A stretch of 64,000 bases of DNA. It comes from Cristatella mucedo (Eukaryota > Bryozoa > Phylactolaemata > Cristatellidae). Numbering within the stretch: position 1 is the stretch's first letter; the number at the start of each line of letters is the position of its first letter. The position numbers and the translations under genes were made by a program. Location: the NCBI GenBank assembly GCA_009760855.2, contig WPIO01000185.1, positions 418,001 through 482,000 of the forward strand, in the 5' to 3' direction. The notes below the pieces were generated by a model that saw nothing but the letters and a program-made list of their open reading frames with translations, was not told the DNA's origin and ran no database searches. Below, one piece after another: positions 43,213 to 55,065 of this stretch.

Positions 43213-45879
43213 AGTTCAAAGAGAGATACGTTAACAAAATGAAAGTTGAAACAAACAATGAGGAAACATCGATTCACACACACGATCGAATTGAGATCGC
43301 AAAATGTGAGATAAAGGAGGAATTCGTACCTGTGGGCGACCCACTACAGCCATCGTTGACAGCTTGGCGGAAGAGCTCAAAACTGTAGATTCGAAAGACT
43401 GCTTAGAGAGACTGCAAAGTAAATTGAAGACTGAGAGTGTGATTACGGTGACTCTGTCGACCGGTTTCGATTGATCTAGGTATTTGAAAGACGGAAAAGC
43501 GTGCGCTCCACGGCTTTTCTTCTGTTGATGAATAATCCTCGGGACTTGGCGACAGAAGCCATATCTAGGAATGCTTTTCAATAGCTACAACGAAAGGATA
43601 GTAGGTAAGCGCGATCGTACATAATAGGGTGGTTAATAGCAGCCGGGAATCTAACGCTGTCGCTGCGGCCGGCCTGACTGACAACCCAAGCAGTAAGCAA
43701 TTAGATAAGCACGTCGTTATTTCTTTACTCGCTATTGTAAAACAACAAACAGATAAGCTTTAATCGAATCATAGCTGTATCATTTTCTATAAGCGATTTT
43801 CGCGAGAAATTCGATTTCGGAAGAGAATTCTGCTACGGACAAGAAACGTTAGTAGAGCTTGGTGTTGGGAGGCAAGATTGATAATACCAACGTAGTAATT
43901 ACAGTCGAGCCTGTAGTAAACTTTAAGCCTGTAGACCCCTTCCTTAAGAATAGTTCAGCTAGCTTAAATCCCGTGAAGTTTTAATCTGACGCTATACAAA
44001 AGAATTTGTTGTAGGAGGAGCACATTGCCTCCAGTGTCAAGTTGACCTGCTTCAGTAACGTTACCTCGAAAACAACTGACAGCTTAGACCTGGATAAGAA
44101 CGCCAAACTAGTTCACGCATTCCTAAAACTCCATCTAAATTAAGGTTTGTCATTTTTACTGAAGACTATCATCCTTTTCCAGTATTTGATTGCAAATTGT
44201 ACATACACCTCCGCTGCTCGTCTTTTCTAGCGTCAACAACGTATCCGTCAGATCTCGCCACCTCTGTCTGAGACTTATTAGCTTTCTACTAAGGATAAAA
44301 AAAAACTCTAAGATCGCCTGTCTGCCATAATATTTGCTTAATCATTATGTTTAACTAACTTACCGGAAATAATTGTTCCCCTAGTGATCTCAGAATACGT
44401 GCTCCTTGGCTGCATGTTATCACGCCGGCATTAAAAAGGAAATATGTAGGTTAATATACCTTTAGTTAATATCCAACGGAGTTTTGGAAATCTCTCTTGA
44501 CTTCCGTGACTAGCTGTAACGACTTGCCTTCATTTAAAATTCCGGTAAAGATGTCGTTTTTTTAAGCTTCCCCTCACGCCAGTGAATTTTACTGTGTATC
44601 TTCGCATCATTAAGTGACTGTAACTTGTCAGAGGTCTTACTAACAGGTGATCAGAGGAGAAGACAGGTTCTGATGTAGGAGACAAGACTAGCAACATCTT
44701 GGTGGTGAGATAAATGTCTGCAATCAACAAAAACCTATTTCTCATCTTTAAGATAGTTAGTCGACACGAATTTGCCGTTTGCTCATCAAGTTAAAGGACA
44801 TAATTTCGTAGCAGGTGACGGTTGAGAGCCATAGAAATAGGTGACACGGAGACAGGGTTTCTGCACCAATGTAAAGATCAGGAGGATTAATTTCTGCCTG
44901 CCCACTGGCTCCACCATCGTCTGTGGCCTCTTTGAAGCTTCTTGTGTGCTTCAGCATGCTGACCTATGCATGGTACTAGTGCGCCTTTGCGTGAATTTCT
45001 ATGCGCTACGCCGTGCATATAGTTAATCATTACTTGTTGATGTTCTTGATGTAAATGCATGTAGATCAAATGCTCATACGGCGCCAAGCAAGCGACCTGA
45101 AATTAAGAGTACTATTAGGAGCTTCTTTACGACCATTTCTTTTCTCCAACTGAATGGAGATTCTCTACAAAAATGGAGTTTTTGCCAATGACACCAGCAA
45201 TGGCTTCTATGTCGTCGTAATTCACTTAACATCTTGATCCCCTTGAGCCTCAGCTGCGATGGTTCGCATGCCTTCGCCTTGACGACATAAAATCCTGGAG
45301 GTCTGGCTAATAGATTTATGGACAAAATGACCTATTCTAAACGTAAAAAACCACAAAGCCTCCTTTATTGGCCCCTGACCCTACTGGCAAGGTAGGTTAA
45401 CAAAGCCAAGAGACTCAAATATTGTTCACCTTCGCTTGCGATCCTGGAATCCACGCCCTTGTTTGATCAACAGAAACGTAGAGACGCTCTCACTGCGACC
45501 CGACAAGCTCCAACGACTCGGTATCTTCATACCGAGGCCGAATGAGTGAGCTACGTTGTGAGCCTCATCTATTCCACCAGTCAGGTACTCGATATGCAAA
45601 GAATTACTGCTAGATTCTTTCACTTAGCAGCCGTTCCTTAGGTTGTCTTTAATTGTGCAGGTTAGAAATGATAGAGCTCACTGTTATAATTGTTATGCAA
45701 CATCTTACCTCGTATAATCAACTCTGCCCCCTCTTAGGCAGCGGTTCCAGCTGCTACTTTCGTGTTTCTTCCTCACTCGAATTCACCTTTTGACTCAGCT
45801 TGCATTGTCACAATCTCTTAACCGCTGACTCCGATGTTGACTGTTGGCTACCCAATGCACACCAAAAGCCCGCCATGAG
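43213..45879. other. unassigned sequence, 2.7 kb
   Basis: I could not recognise a gene or repeat family. Short frames (43231-43581 -, 44530-44745 -, 45074-45325 -) have no clear domains. The frame at 44530-44745 contains VFSSDHLLVRP, faintly like the SDH end of LINE endonucleases, but there is no supporting motif upstream. Confidence 0.4.
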
Positions 45880-46067
45880 CATTTAACGTGCCACATCACA
45901 CCGGAATCCCTTCCTGCCGACAGACACTGGCTCCCATTCAAGCAGTGCATTTACTTTAACGTTATGTCGTTTAGTGTTAGCTCCTTAAATATTTGGCTCC
46001 AGCCTACCTGTCAGATCTACTATTGCAATGGGATGTAAATAGAACTACCCGATTTTCGGAATCTAAT

Positions 46068-46105
<38 letters not shown>

Positions 46106-46650
46106 CATTTGTATAGCGTCCTAATATAACTGAATCTCTATTCAGGCGCTTCACATATGCCTCGGGGCTCGAGCCCACGACCTCAGCTAGACCTTGGTCG
46201 GGGCGAGCACCGTTAACGCTGGACCAAACCAGCTCGGCGCATCGTTACCGATACCTCGTACGAACCGTAACAAACTGTGGGAACATGAACTCAATATCAC
46301 GGTTGCCAAAAAGACTGTAACTCGCTTCCAACTGCCGTCAAGACATCCCCTGACTTGATGGAATTTGATAAGAAGCTAAAATGCATCTATTTATCACAGA
46401 ATTTAGTGAGTCTATGTGTATCGTCCTTTGTGTGCTTATGCGTGCTGACACTGCGCATGCTGCCACTAACCAAATTTCAATGCTGACTCTTTGCAGTTCT
46501 CTAATCGTTTCGTGCTCGTTTACATTGAGCATGCATCCATCAGCCAGTCAATCATGCTTTTTTTGAAGCTATGTACAGTACCCATGAAGTGATTAAGTTC
46601 TGTGAGGACGCTATACAAATTTCCTATGATAATAATGATAACAATAATAC
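45880..46650 (+). mobile_element. LINE-A 5'-truncated copy split by SINE1
   Basis: The C-terminal coding remnant (CACACCGGAATCCCTTCC ... ATTTTCGGAATC) runs to about 46068. It resumes at about 46247 (GATACCTCGTACGAACC) and goes on to the 3' UTR and the end at about 46620-46650. The break holds a minus-strand SINE1. The copy lies just downstream of homeobox gene 1, tail to tail. Confidence 0.8.
46069..46246 (-). mobile_element. SINE1 with (TA)n tail, inserted in LINE-A
   Basis: On the minus strand it has TTTGGTCCAGCGTTAACGG (A-box), GTGGGCTCGAGCCCCGAGG (B-box) and GTGAAGCGCCTGAATAGAG, then AGGACGCTATACAAATGAATT and a (TA)n run (46070-46102). It is very close to the copy at 16.7 kb. Confidence 0.8.
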
Positions 46651-46712
46651 ACGATCCCTGCTAACTCGGCTAACTCGGCGGTGTGAAAAAGTATGCAGCA
46701 ATCGAGTAGGCA

Positions 46713-47440
46713 TTATTTTGTATAACTTGAGGCCAGATAATTCTCCAAAAACAAGAGCTGATCGACGAACTCGTCATGATCACTTTTTTGAAGCGACTGG
46801 CTCTTTACGTTAGAGTCAGCCTTGTCGTTCACCAAAGCAATGTTCGTGCTGATCAAACTTGGAAGTTTCGGCACTTTTGATTCTTCTAGAATTTCGCTGC
46901 ACTCTGAGGTGGTCTTGCACGGATCCATCAGCGTTGGTGGTTCAGCCGTAGCTATCGTATGTGCCAAACCATTCTTGGCGAGCTTCCTCCTCTGCCTCCG
47001 AAACCAAGCCTTCAACACAACGCATAACGTTACATTTACAAGCGCGGAACTTTAGATTTCTGAAGCACGACAAGGAAGAAGACCCATGAGACACTGCTGA
47101 TGTGCTCTTAGATTTAGCAACTGCAATTACTGTCACTTTGATCTCGCTGAGTGAACTCGTTACAGGAATACGTGGCTTAGGCGTCTTCTCGGCTGGTAGC
47201 GCCAAAGATAGCACCGTCGAAGCAAGCAACACGTTTAAGCAGTTCAAGCGAGGGCTTTATCGACGGGTTTCAAGTATACCTGAACTTGCTGGCAATCTAG
47301 ACCAGCTTCTTCAGCCACTTTCTGCACCGTAGTCGCCGTCAAGTACCTTTTGTTTGCAAAGGCACGCTCAAGAACTTCCCTCTGCTGTGTCGTTGTTTGA
47401 GAGCGAGTACTTCGAAAATTCTCTTCAAAACGGTGCCCGA
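46713..47440 (-). CDS. divergent homeodomain protein 1 (two exons seen, 5' end missing)
   Basis: Exon A is 47440-47280. It is preceded by a long T-rich tract and TAG acceptor, and ends in Q46 CAG|GTATAC. Exon B is 47009-46713, with acceptor GAAG|GCT and a TAA stop. The 270-bp intron is phase 0 and falls between homeodomain positions 46 and 47. Exon A encodes helices 1 and 2 and the start of helix 3 (RSTRSQTTTQQREVLERAF, then a turn, then VAEEAGLDCQQVQ). L16, F20, L40 and V45 are in place. Exon B starts AWFRRQRRKLAKNG: W48, F49, R53 and K55 are kept, but position 51 is Arg instead of the near-invariant Asn and 52 is Gln. An 85-residue tail follows, ending in an acidic/hydrophobic DEFVDQLLFLENYL segment. 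It is probably a nuclear DNA-binding protein with altered base recognition. There is no ATG in exon A, so at least one upstream exon is missing. Confidence 0.72.
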
Positions 47441-47465
47441 CTAAAAAAACCAAAAAAAAGAATCA

Positions 47466-47559
47466 CCCTGCCACTTTGCCGAATTATATCGTTCTTAACC
47501 AACTGTCCTCGAAAGGATCAACATAACAGAGGACAGCACGTCGACGCAAAGTGGCAGGG
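47466..47559. repeat. 14-bp perfect inverted repeat upstream of homeobox exon A
   Basis: CCCTGCCACTTTGC at 47466-47479 and its exact reverse complement GCAAAGTGGCAGGG at 47546-47559 enclose 66 bases. The repeat lies in the intron just upstream of the T-rich acceptor of homeobox gene 1. It may be a small MITE end or a hairpin. Confidence 0.75.
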
Positions 47560-48290
47560 AAGATTGTTGTCATTGTTTTCGACCCTCCATTAGAGCTCAC
47601 CGTGTTTTTCCTCTGCTGAGCAAACACCCCTCGACGACTAGCAGAAAATACCTTCGCCTGGACTTACCAGTTTAAAATGACCACGGTTGACGCTGATCGT
47701 AAAAGAGGGTAGCAGTTTGACACTCCTTTTTGGGGTGTGGGTCTTGGATTAACAAGATCCGCAGCACTGCAACTTTAGTTGGCTGCATAGCTGCAAAACG
47801 CGCCATCTATCGACGAAGCTCCTTTGCCTTGCTATTCTTAAGTATGCGCTTCGTCTAGCGCATAATTGCTGGCACTATTAGCTGCTGCTCGGGCTATCTG
47901 CAAACCGTAAATGTTTAGTTTTTAATTTTTTCTTTGTTGATGTTTTAGAAATGTAAAATATTTGTTCACCTAATTAATAGCTATCCTAGCCACAATTCTG
48001 AAACAGTAGACTCTGCACAAAAGAATATCGGATGTATAAATACTCCACTTGCAAGAATAGCAATTCCGAATCCCAGTTTAACTCTAGCTATAGTCTCACT
48101 CTGCCTGTGAGAATACTCTGCCTCTAAAAGTGGCCATCTGCAGGCGCGAGCATATTCCTAAAAGCTGAGTCGACAGTACATTGGATCCCTGCGAAACCTA
48201 GCATAGCTCAGCCAATTATAATGTATACATAACACAATAATTAACAGCAGTAACAATTGGCATACCGCTCGGGTAAAGATGTCAACTCTC
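47560..48290. other. region upstream of homeobox gene 1, missing exon not found
   Basis: On the minus strand an ATG near 47805 opens 42 codons to a stop, followed five bases later by a strong donor-like CTG|GTAAGT (about 47667). The stop before the donor argues against it being the first coding exon. No better candidate was found. Confidence 0.3.
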
Positions 48291-48388
48291 TTAACAATAA
48301 CATTATTATTAAAACTAATTTGAGAAAGAGCCCTCAGATAACTCAATCTCTTTCTAGGTACTTTACGTTGGCTGCAAAGGAAGCACGG

Positions 48389-49128
48389 CTTGTTTAGATA
48401 AAGATACCACATCTCAGTTGGTCCATGCATTCGTGACATCCCGTCTCGACTTCTGCAACTCACTGCTTACTGGCCTACCAGCATATGCGATCAGGCGATT
48501 GCAGCTGGTGCAAAACTCGGCAGCTAGACTTGTCTGTCGTGTGCGTCGCAGTTGCCACATTACTCCACTTCTCGCCGACCTGCACTGGCTACCAGTCAAG
48601 CAACGGATTGACTTCAAGGTTTTGTCGCTCACTTTTAGGTCCCTTCATTCTATGGCTCCAACCTATCTTTCAGATATACTACCCCATCAGGCCAAGCATC
48701 GTACCACCCGCTTTTCGGAATCCAACAGTCTAGAAATACCTCGTACAAACCTTAAATCCTTTGGAGACCGTGCATTTGGTTCGTATGCTCCCACAGCCTG
48801 GAACTCTCTCCCGACCTGCGTCAGAACATCCCCTGACCTGACCACATTTAAAAGGAACCTAAAAACACACCTATTTAGGACAGCATTTAGCGGGTCCCTG
48901 TGATTCGTCCATGATGTGCTGACACTGTGCATGCTGCCACAAGCCACATTTGCATGCTGACCCTGTGCATGTCACCCCTAACCATATTATTCATTTTGTT
49001 TGTTTTTCTAGCATGATTTTACTTACCATTCAATTGCATTTCACTTTGAGGCAAATGTAAAGCGCCTAGAGAGAGATTAAGTTCTCTGAGGGCGCTTTAT
49101 CAAGTGAATTATTATTTTTATTATTATT
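48389..49128 (+). mobile_element. LINE-A young 5'-truncated copy nested in an older LINE-A
   Basis: It starts abruptly at GGCTTGTTTAGATAAAGATACC, contains an intact C-terminal frame (48418-48903) and ends with the hairpin and ATTATT tail at 49065-49128. It lies in opposite orientation to the host copy. Confidence 0.85.
48418..48903 (+). pseudogene. LINE-A C-terminal domain (nested copy)
   Basis: The frame is open to the family stop, with TSRLDFCNSLLTGLP, HITPLLADLHWLPVKQRID, YAPTAWNSLP and FKRNLKTHLF. Only the last third of ORF2 was inserted. Confidence 0.85.
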
Positions 49129-50141
49129 ACGATCGAATGGTTATTGATAGCATACTCAATGACAACAAGCATACGGGTTAGGGGTGATATGCACAGGGTC
49201 AGCGTCCGAGAACGTTTAGTGGCAGGAAGCACTGTGTCAGCACGCATGAATAAACACATAAAGGACGAATCATAGGGACCCACTGAATGCTGTCGCAAAT
49301 AGATGTATTTAAGCTTCTTTTTAAATGTGGTCATGTCTCGGGATGACGCGACGCAGGTCGGAAGTGTGTTTAAGGCTTTGGGGGCCTACTAACTAAAGTC
49401 TTGGTCTCCAAAGAGTCTGGGGTTTGTATGAGGTATAGGGATTCGGTTAGATTCCGAAAAGTGAGTGGCAAGATTCCTCGACTAGTGGGGATGGGGTGAG
49501 TTAATCTGACAAGTAAGCTGGAGCCAAAGAGTTATGAGACCTAAAATTAAGTGACAGAACGTTGAAGTCGATGTCTTGCGTGACCGAGAGCCAGTGCAGG
49601 TCGGCGAGAAGTGCTGTGATGTGGCAACTTTGACGCTTGGGTCAGACAAGCCGACCTGTAGATTTTTGTACACGCTTTAAGCTCCTGATTGTTCAGGGCG
49701 GTAGACCAGCAAGAAGCGGTCGCGAGAACAGAAGTCGCGCTGGGATTTCAAAAATGCACGGACAAATTTAGATGTAATATCCCCGTCTAAGCAAGCCCGA
49801 ATTTCAGCAATGTACTGTGGAGCTGATGGAGTCGTCTGGTGAAAGGTCATTTGGGAAAAGGACACTTATATTTCGTGCAGATTTAACATGACGTATGGTG
49901 ATACAGTCGATTTTGAGTATTAACCTTTCGAATGTTCTAATGACACTTGGTTTGCCATTAGCTAATAGGTTAGTTTTATCGTTCAATTAGAAAAGGTTGC
50001 TGCCTTCCATGTGCAAATGTCGCCAATAATTGCACCAAGAGAGTTGAGAGAATTCGACATGCTGGAGGGCTGGGAGGCATCAAAGCAAAGGTACCATCAG
50101 GTGTCATCCGCGTAGAAGTGAAAGTCTAGAGTGTGCTTGGC

Positions 50142-50142
<1 letters not shown>

Positions 50143-50183
<41 letters not shown>

Positions 50184-51142
50184 TCACTTGATAAAGAGCC
50201 CTCAGAGAACTCAATCTCTCTCTAGGCGCTTTTCATTTGCTGCAAAGTGAAATGCAATTGAATGGTAAGTAAAATCATGCTTGAAAAACAAACGAAATGA
50301 ATAACATGGTTAGGGGTGACATGCACAGGGTCAGCATGCAAATGTGGTTAGTGGCAGCATGCACAGTGTCAGCACGCATAAGCACATCAAGGACGAATCA
50401 CAGGGACCCGCTAAATGCTGTCCTAAATAGGTGTGTTTTTAGGTTCCTTTTAAATGTGGTCAGGTCAGGGGATGTTCTGACGCAGGTCGGGAAGGAGTTC
50501 CAGGCTTTGGGAGCATATGAACTAAATGCATGGTCTCCAAAGAATTTAAGGTTTGTACGAGGTATTTCTAGACTGTTGGATTCCGAAAAGCGGGTGGTAC
50601 GATGCTTGGCCTGATGGGGTAGTATATCTGACAGATAGGTTAGAGCCATAGAATGAAAGGACCTAAAAGTGAGCGACAAAACCTTGAAGTCAATCCGTTG
50701 CTTGACTGGTAGCCAGTGCAGGTCGGCGAGAAGTGGAGTAATGTGGCAACTGCGACGCTCACGGCAGAGAAGCCTAGCTGCCGAGTTTTGCACCAGCTGC
50801 AATCGCCTGATCGCACATGCTGGTAGGCCAGTAAGCAGTGAGTTGCAGAAGTCGAGACGGGATGTCACGAATGCATGGACTAACTTAGATGTGGTATCTT
50901 TATCTAAACAAGCCCGAATTTTAGCAATGTTATGAAGCTGAAAATAGGCGGATTTGAATATGGAGCTGATATGGTCGTCTAACGAGAGGTCGCTTTGGAA
51001 TATGACACCTAGATTTCGAGCTGATTCAACTGGAGATATGCTGGCAGAGCCAAGTTTAAGAGTAAGCCTGTCCAATCTCTGGATCACACTGGGTTTTCCC
51101 ATAGCTAGTAAATTAGTTTTATCATCGTTAAGTTTTAGAAAA
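50143..51142 (-). mobile_element. LINE-A young 5'-truncated copy nested in an older LINE-A
   Basis: The long (AAT)n tail at 50143-50180 and the hairpin are followed by the 3' UTR and an intact frame (50398-51102). The insert ends at CATCGTTAAGTTTTAGAAA before the host sequence resumes with ATCACATC. It has the same orientation as the host. Confidence 0.87.
50398..51102 (-). pseudogene. LINE-A thumb and C-terminal domain (nested copy)
   Basis: This is an unbroken 234-codon frame from MGKPSVIQRLDRLTLK through LGVIFQSDLSLDDHIS and LADLHWLPVKQRID to the family stop. It is one of the least damaged C-terminal parts in the window. Confidence 0.87.
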
Positions 51143-51840
51143 TCACATCGGCAAGAGGGAAAGCGTACACCTTGAAAGGAATAAGACCAAGCAATGGTCC
51201 CTGAGTTATCCTATAGTTCAGAGGTTCCTCTGATGATCCGTGTCCATTTAAATCATACTCTGGAGTCTGCCACTGAGATATAACCTTGACCATTGCAGTG
51301 CAGTGCCAGTGATGCCTAAAGAACTTAGCTTGGGCAGTATCAAAAGCTGTAGAAGGATCGAGCAAAACAAGCAGAGAGAATCTACGTAAGTCATCATTCC
51401 TAAGCAGCTCGTTATGCAACGAAAGCAGCGGTGACTATGTAGAGTGATTAGCTCTGAAATAAGATTGGAACTCACTAGCAAGATTTAAATTTTCAATATT
51501 TGAGTTCAGCTGGTCCGCCACGACTCGTTGCAGTGTCTTTGATGGGAGCCGTAGAAGGGAGACTGGGCGAAGGTTGCTCAAGTTATCTGGGTCTAGTGTT
51601 TCTTTCTTGATTAGTGGCCTGACTCAGCCTTTTTGAAAGGTGGTGGTACATGACCTGAGGCTAATGACATATTAATGAAGTTAGTTACGCATATCAGCAG
51701 CAGATATATGCATATTAGGAACACGACAGTGGGAACAGGGTCCAAATGACTAGTCGTCTTCTTTGATATAAACATGTGCTTCAGAACGAGATCACCAGTA
51801 GCCTCCTTGAATGAAGACAGAACTGTGACTCGTGACTTTA

Positions 51841-53435
51841 ATCCCATCGTGCTCGAATTCCAGCAAGGAAATACAGTAGTGCATAGAGTGAAAGCTACAT
51901 ACTCTAGTAATCCTTAGAAAGTACAGTAGTGCAGATTCAGAGTGAATTAAATTAGCGAACTATGGAGTACTCACCAGCTTCAATTGGCTTTGACATCGGC
52001 TGCTCATAACTGTATTCATTGTAGTGACCTCTAAACTCCATGATATTTACTTTTGATGATCGTAAACTAAAATTAGAACGATAATTGATATTTATTGCGT
52101 GGTTATGATGAAGAAAGCGCTTGCCAGCTGTACCCACTGACTGAATGGAATAGTCGTTCGTTCATTAACGGGAGTAGCTAATAGATATCTTCTAATGAGG
52201 CTCGTGACTAGGTGACTCTTGACAATGAAAAACTCGGCGCATTTCTCCTGACGGTGACACGGATCATCTTAGCTCAGTTCATTTTACAATGTTTTTTTGA
52301 CTTTTCGCTTGGGCCAACACGTTTCTCATGCAGCATGTAATGTTGACAGTATTATGGACCTCATGATCGCACAGTATATCTGCCCAGTCGTCTGCTTAAG
52401 AACTTGGACATGGTATAAACTTGTTAATAGTCGTCGTACCTTTGACTGACTTGGCTTACTACAGCGTTGTTAATTACAACCGACATAAGAATCCTCAGTC
52501 TGAAGCTGATTTAGCTAGGCTCAGAGACTAACGAAATAAATCTCTCAATATATATTGACGTCTAAAAATTCCTGGGCTTCCTATTTACTGTTAAACTTAA
52601 TCCCTGTCGGTCACACCTTAAAAAAAGCTTAAACTGCTGTGACTTATATGCTTGACAAGGTAAAGTGGCTTGCACTCGCACGATATGTGACCGTGCAGCA
52701 GCTTAGCTTTCCAAACTGCTTGCTAGACAAGTACTTATAATACAGTCACATCTATGCAAAACTCGCTCAACGTAACCGCTGCATGAGAACATGATGCCTC
52801 CGTTAGTCCTTTTCCGAATAGTCTCCGATTGACGAAGGCACCTTAAGGGAAATTAAAATGAGCTTATCGCCTGCAGAGCCGTTTCTATCCATCTGTGAGT
52901 GGAAAAGATCGCACAGACTAAGTAGGTGATGCGCACGGTAGTTTACATGGCATGGTCCATACGACGCCTGAGTGGCTTTCAGCGGACGTGCGGTCGCCAC
53001 AAGACTACATCTATAGCAGCAAAGAGACCTTAAGACGAATAGCTGAGATAGGATAGCATTCCAACAAGCAAAACGTTGAAGCTCAGGATGGCTAAATTTA
53101 ATGTGCGAGAATTGGAATTAGAATAACATACGCACGTACACATGTATTAGCAGTTCCTTTTTCAAAGGTGGAAAGATTAGCCAAGCTTTTAGTCCGGCTC
53201 TGAGGTCCCAAACCCGTTCAACTCTGCCCTCGTTTTAGTGGTACTTTATTTCTGAGATGATAAAAAAGCATGCCCAGCTTCTAGCTCTTCATATTGTCCA
53301 AGACTTTCCTTAATTGCATTGATGAGCAACTTCCGGACCACATCAACAGAAATGATTTACTAATGTTCTTGAAGCTAATTGCGAAGCATCTGCATAGAGA
53401 ATTATTTCTCTTTGGGCGAGGTACAAATAACAATC
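51841..53435. other. unassigned sequence
   Basis: I see no supported gene or repeat family in this 1.6 kb stretch. Short frames on both strands have no domains. Confidence 0.45.
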
Positions 53436-54035
53436 TATTCCCCCATCAGGCTAAGCATCTTACCAACCGCTTTTCGGAATCAAGTTAGCTAATAAAGTTA
53501 TAAATATTTACTTATATACTTATTATACTATATTATACTATATATATATATATATATATATATGTATACTATATATATATACACTATATTATACTATATA
53601 TTATACTTATATACTTATTATATACTTATAAAGTTAGCTTATACCTCGTACAAACCTGAAATCCTTAGGAGACCGTGCGTTTAGTTCGTATGATCCCAAA
53701 GCCTGGAACTCACTCCCGACATTAGTCACGACATCCCCTGACTTGACCACATTTAAAAAGAAACTAAAAAACACACCTATTTATGACACCATTCAGTGGG
53801 TCCCTGTGGTGCGTCCTTTATGTGCTTATGGGTGCTGACACTGTTACAAGCTACCACTAACCAAACTTGCATGCTGACCCTGTACATGTCATCCCAAACC
53901 ATGTTATTCCTGCTGTTTATCAAGCACGATACCACTCACCATTCGATCATATATACTTTGCAGCAAATCTAAAGTGCTTAGAGAGAGATTGAGTTCTCTG
54001 AGGATGCTTTATCAAGTTTATTATTATTGTTATCA
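53436..54035 (+). mobile_element. LINE-A 5'-truncated copy with an AT-rich insertion
   Basis: The C-terminal coding end (CCCCCATCAGGCTAAGCATC ... TTTTCGGAATC) is interrupted at 53482-53639 by AT-rich sequence. It resumes at ATACCTCGTACAAACCTG and ends in the hairpin and ATTATT tail (53970-54035). Confidence 0.8.
53482..53639 (+). repeat. AT-rich insertion flanked by a 9-bp direct repeat
   Basis: AAGTTAGCT occurs at 53482-53490 and again at 53631-53639. Between them lies a (TA)n and TTATACTATA-rich block with no coding potential, interrupting the LINE-A copy. Confidence 0.7.
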
Positions 54036-55025
54036 GGTTCTTTTCAAGGTTTGTACTCTCCCTCTTGCTGATGTGATTGCCAAACACAATATAGGCTTTC
54101 ACTTCTATGCGGATGACACCTGATGGTACCTTTGCTTTGATGCCTCCCAGCCCTGCAGCACCTCGAATTATCTCAACTCCCTTGCTGCAAGTATTGATGA
54201 CATCCGTACATGGGTGGCAGCAAATTTTCTAAAACTAAACGATGATAAAACTAACTTACTAGTTAAGGGCAAAACCAGTGAGATTCAGAAATCGGAAAGG
54301 CTGACGCTCAAAATTGGGTCTGTCGGCACATCTCCTGCTAAATCAACTCGAAATCTAGGTGCCATGTTCCAAAGTGACCTCTCGGTAGACGACCACATCA
54401 GCTCCACCATCAAGTCTGCCTACTTCTGGTGCAAAACTCTGCAGCTAGGCTTGTCTGTCGTGAGCATCGCAGTTGCCACATCACACCACTTCTCGCCGAC
54501 CTGCAATGACTACCAGTCAAGCAACGGATCCACTTCAAGGTTTTGTCGCTCACTTTTAGGTCACTTCATTGAATCCAACCTATCTCTCATATCTACTCCC
54601 ACACCAGGCCAAGCATTGTGCCACTCGCTTTTCGGAATCCAACAGTTTACCAATACATCGCACAAGCCTAAAATCCTTTGGAGACCCTGCATTTAGTTTG
54701 TATGCTCCCAAAGCCTGGAACTCACTCACAGCTTGCGTCACAACATCCCTAGACTTGACCACATTTAAAAAGAACTTAAAAACACCTATTTAGGACAGCA
54801 TTTAGCGGGTCCCTGTGATTCGTCCTTGATGTGCTTATGCGTGCTGACACTGCATGCTGCTACTATTCACACTTGCATGCTGACCCTGTGCATGTCACCC
54901 CTAACAATGTTATTCATGTTGTTTATCAAGCATGATATTAATCACCATTCAATGGCGTTTCCCTTTGCAGCAAATGTAAAGCGCCTAGAAAGAGATTGAG
55001 TTCTCTGAGGGCACTTTATCACGTG

Positions 55026-55062
<37 letters not shown>
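54036..55062 (+). mobile_element. LINE-A copy, internally deleted
   Basis: It begins within RT motif B-C (TCTATGCGGATGACACC is the YADD codon region). It continues through LKLNDDKTNLLVKGK (54214 onward) and has a deletion near 54428 joining the thumb to the CKTLQLGLS region. It ends with the hairpin and a long (ATT)n tail at 54975-55062. Confidence 0.85.

Positions 55063-55065
<3 letters not shown>

Larger units (their letters stand above)
48296..51840 (-). mobile_element. LINE-A old host copy, split by two younger LINE-A insertions
   Basis: The pieces of one minus-strand element are 48296-48388 (3' tail and hairpin), 49129-50142 (3' UTR through palm, up to TGCTTGGCAA) and 51143-51840 (from ATCACATCGGCAAGAGG on to the fingers and linker). 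The breakpoints join exactly as in intact copies: ...GGAAGCAC/AATCGAATGG... and ...CTTGGCAA/TCACATC.... The pieces share the same level of decay. Confidence 0.82.

Noticed and set aside
44530-45325. LINE endonuclease remnant on the minus strand
   Set aside because: Only an SDH-like tripeptide context is visible. The upstream DFN-type block could not be found, so the evidence is too thin.
47667-47805. First exon of homeobox gene 1 (ATG near 47805, donor near 47667)
   Set aside because: The frame hits a stop just before the good donor, so it cannot be joined to the homeodomain exon as coding sequence.
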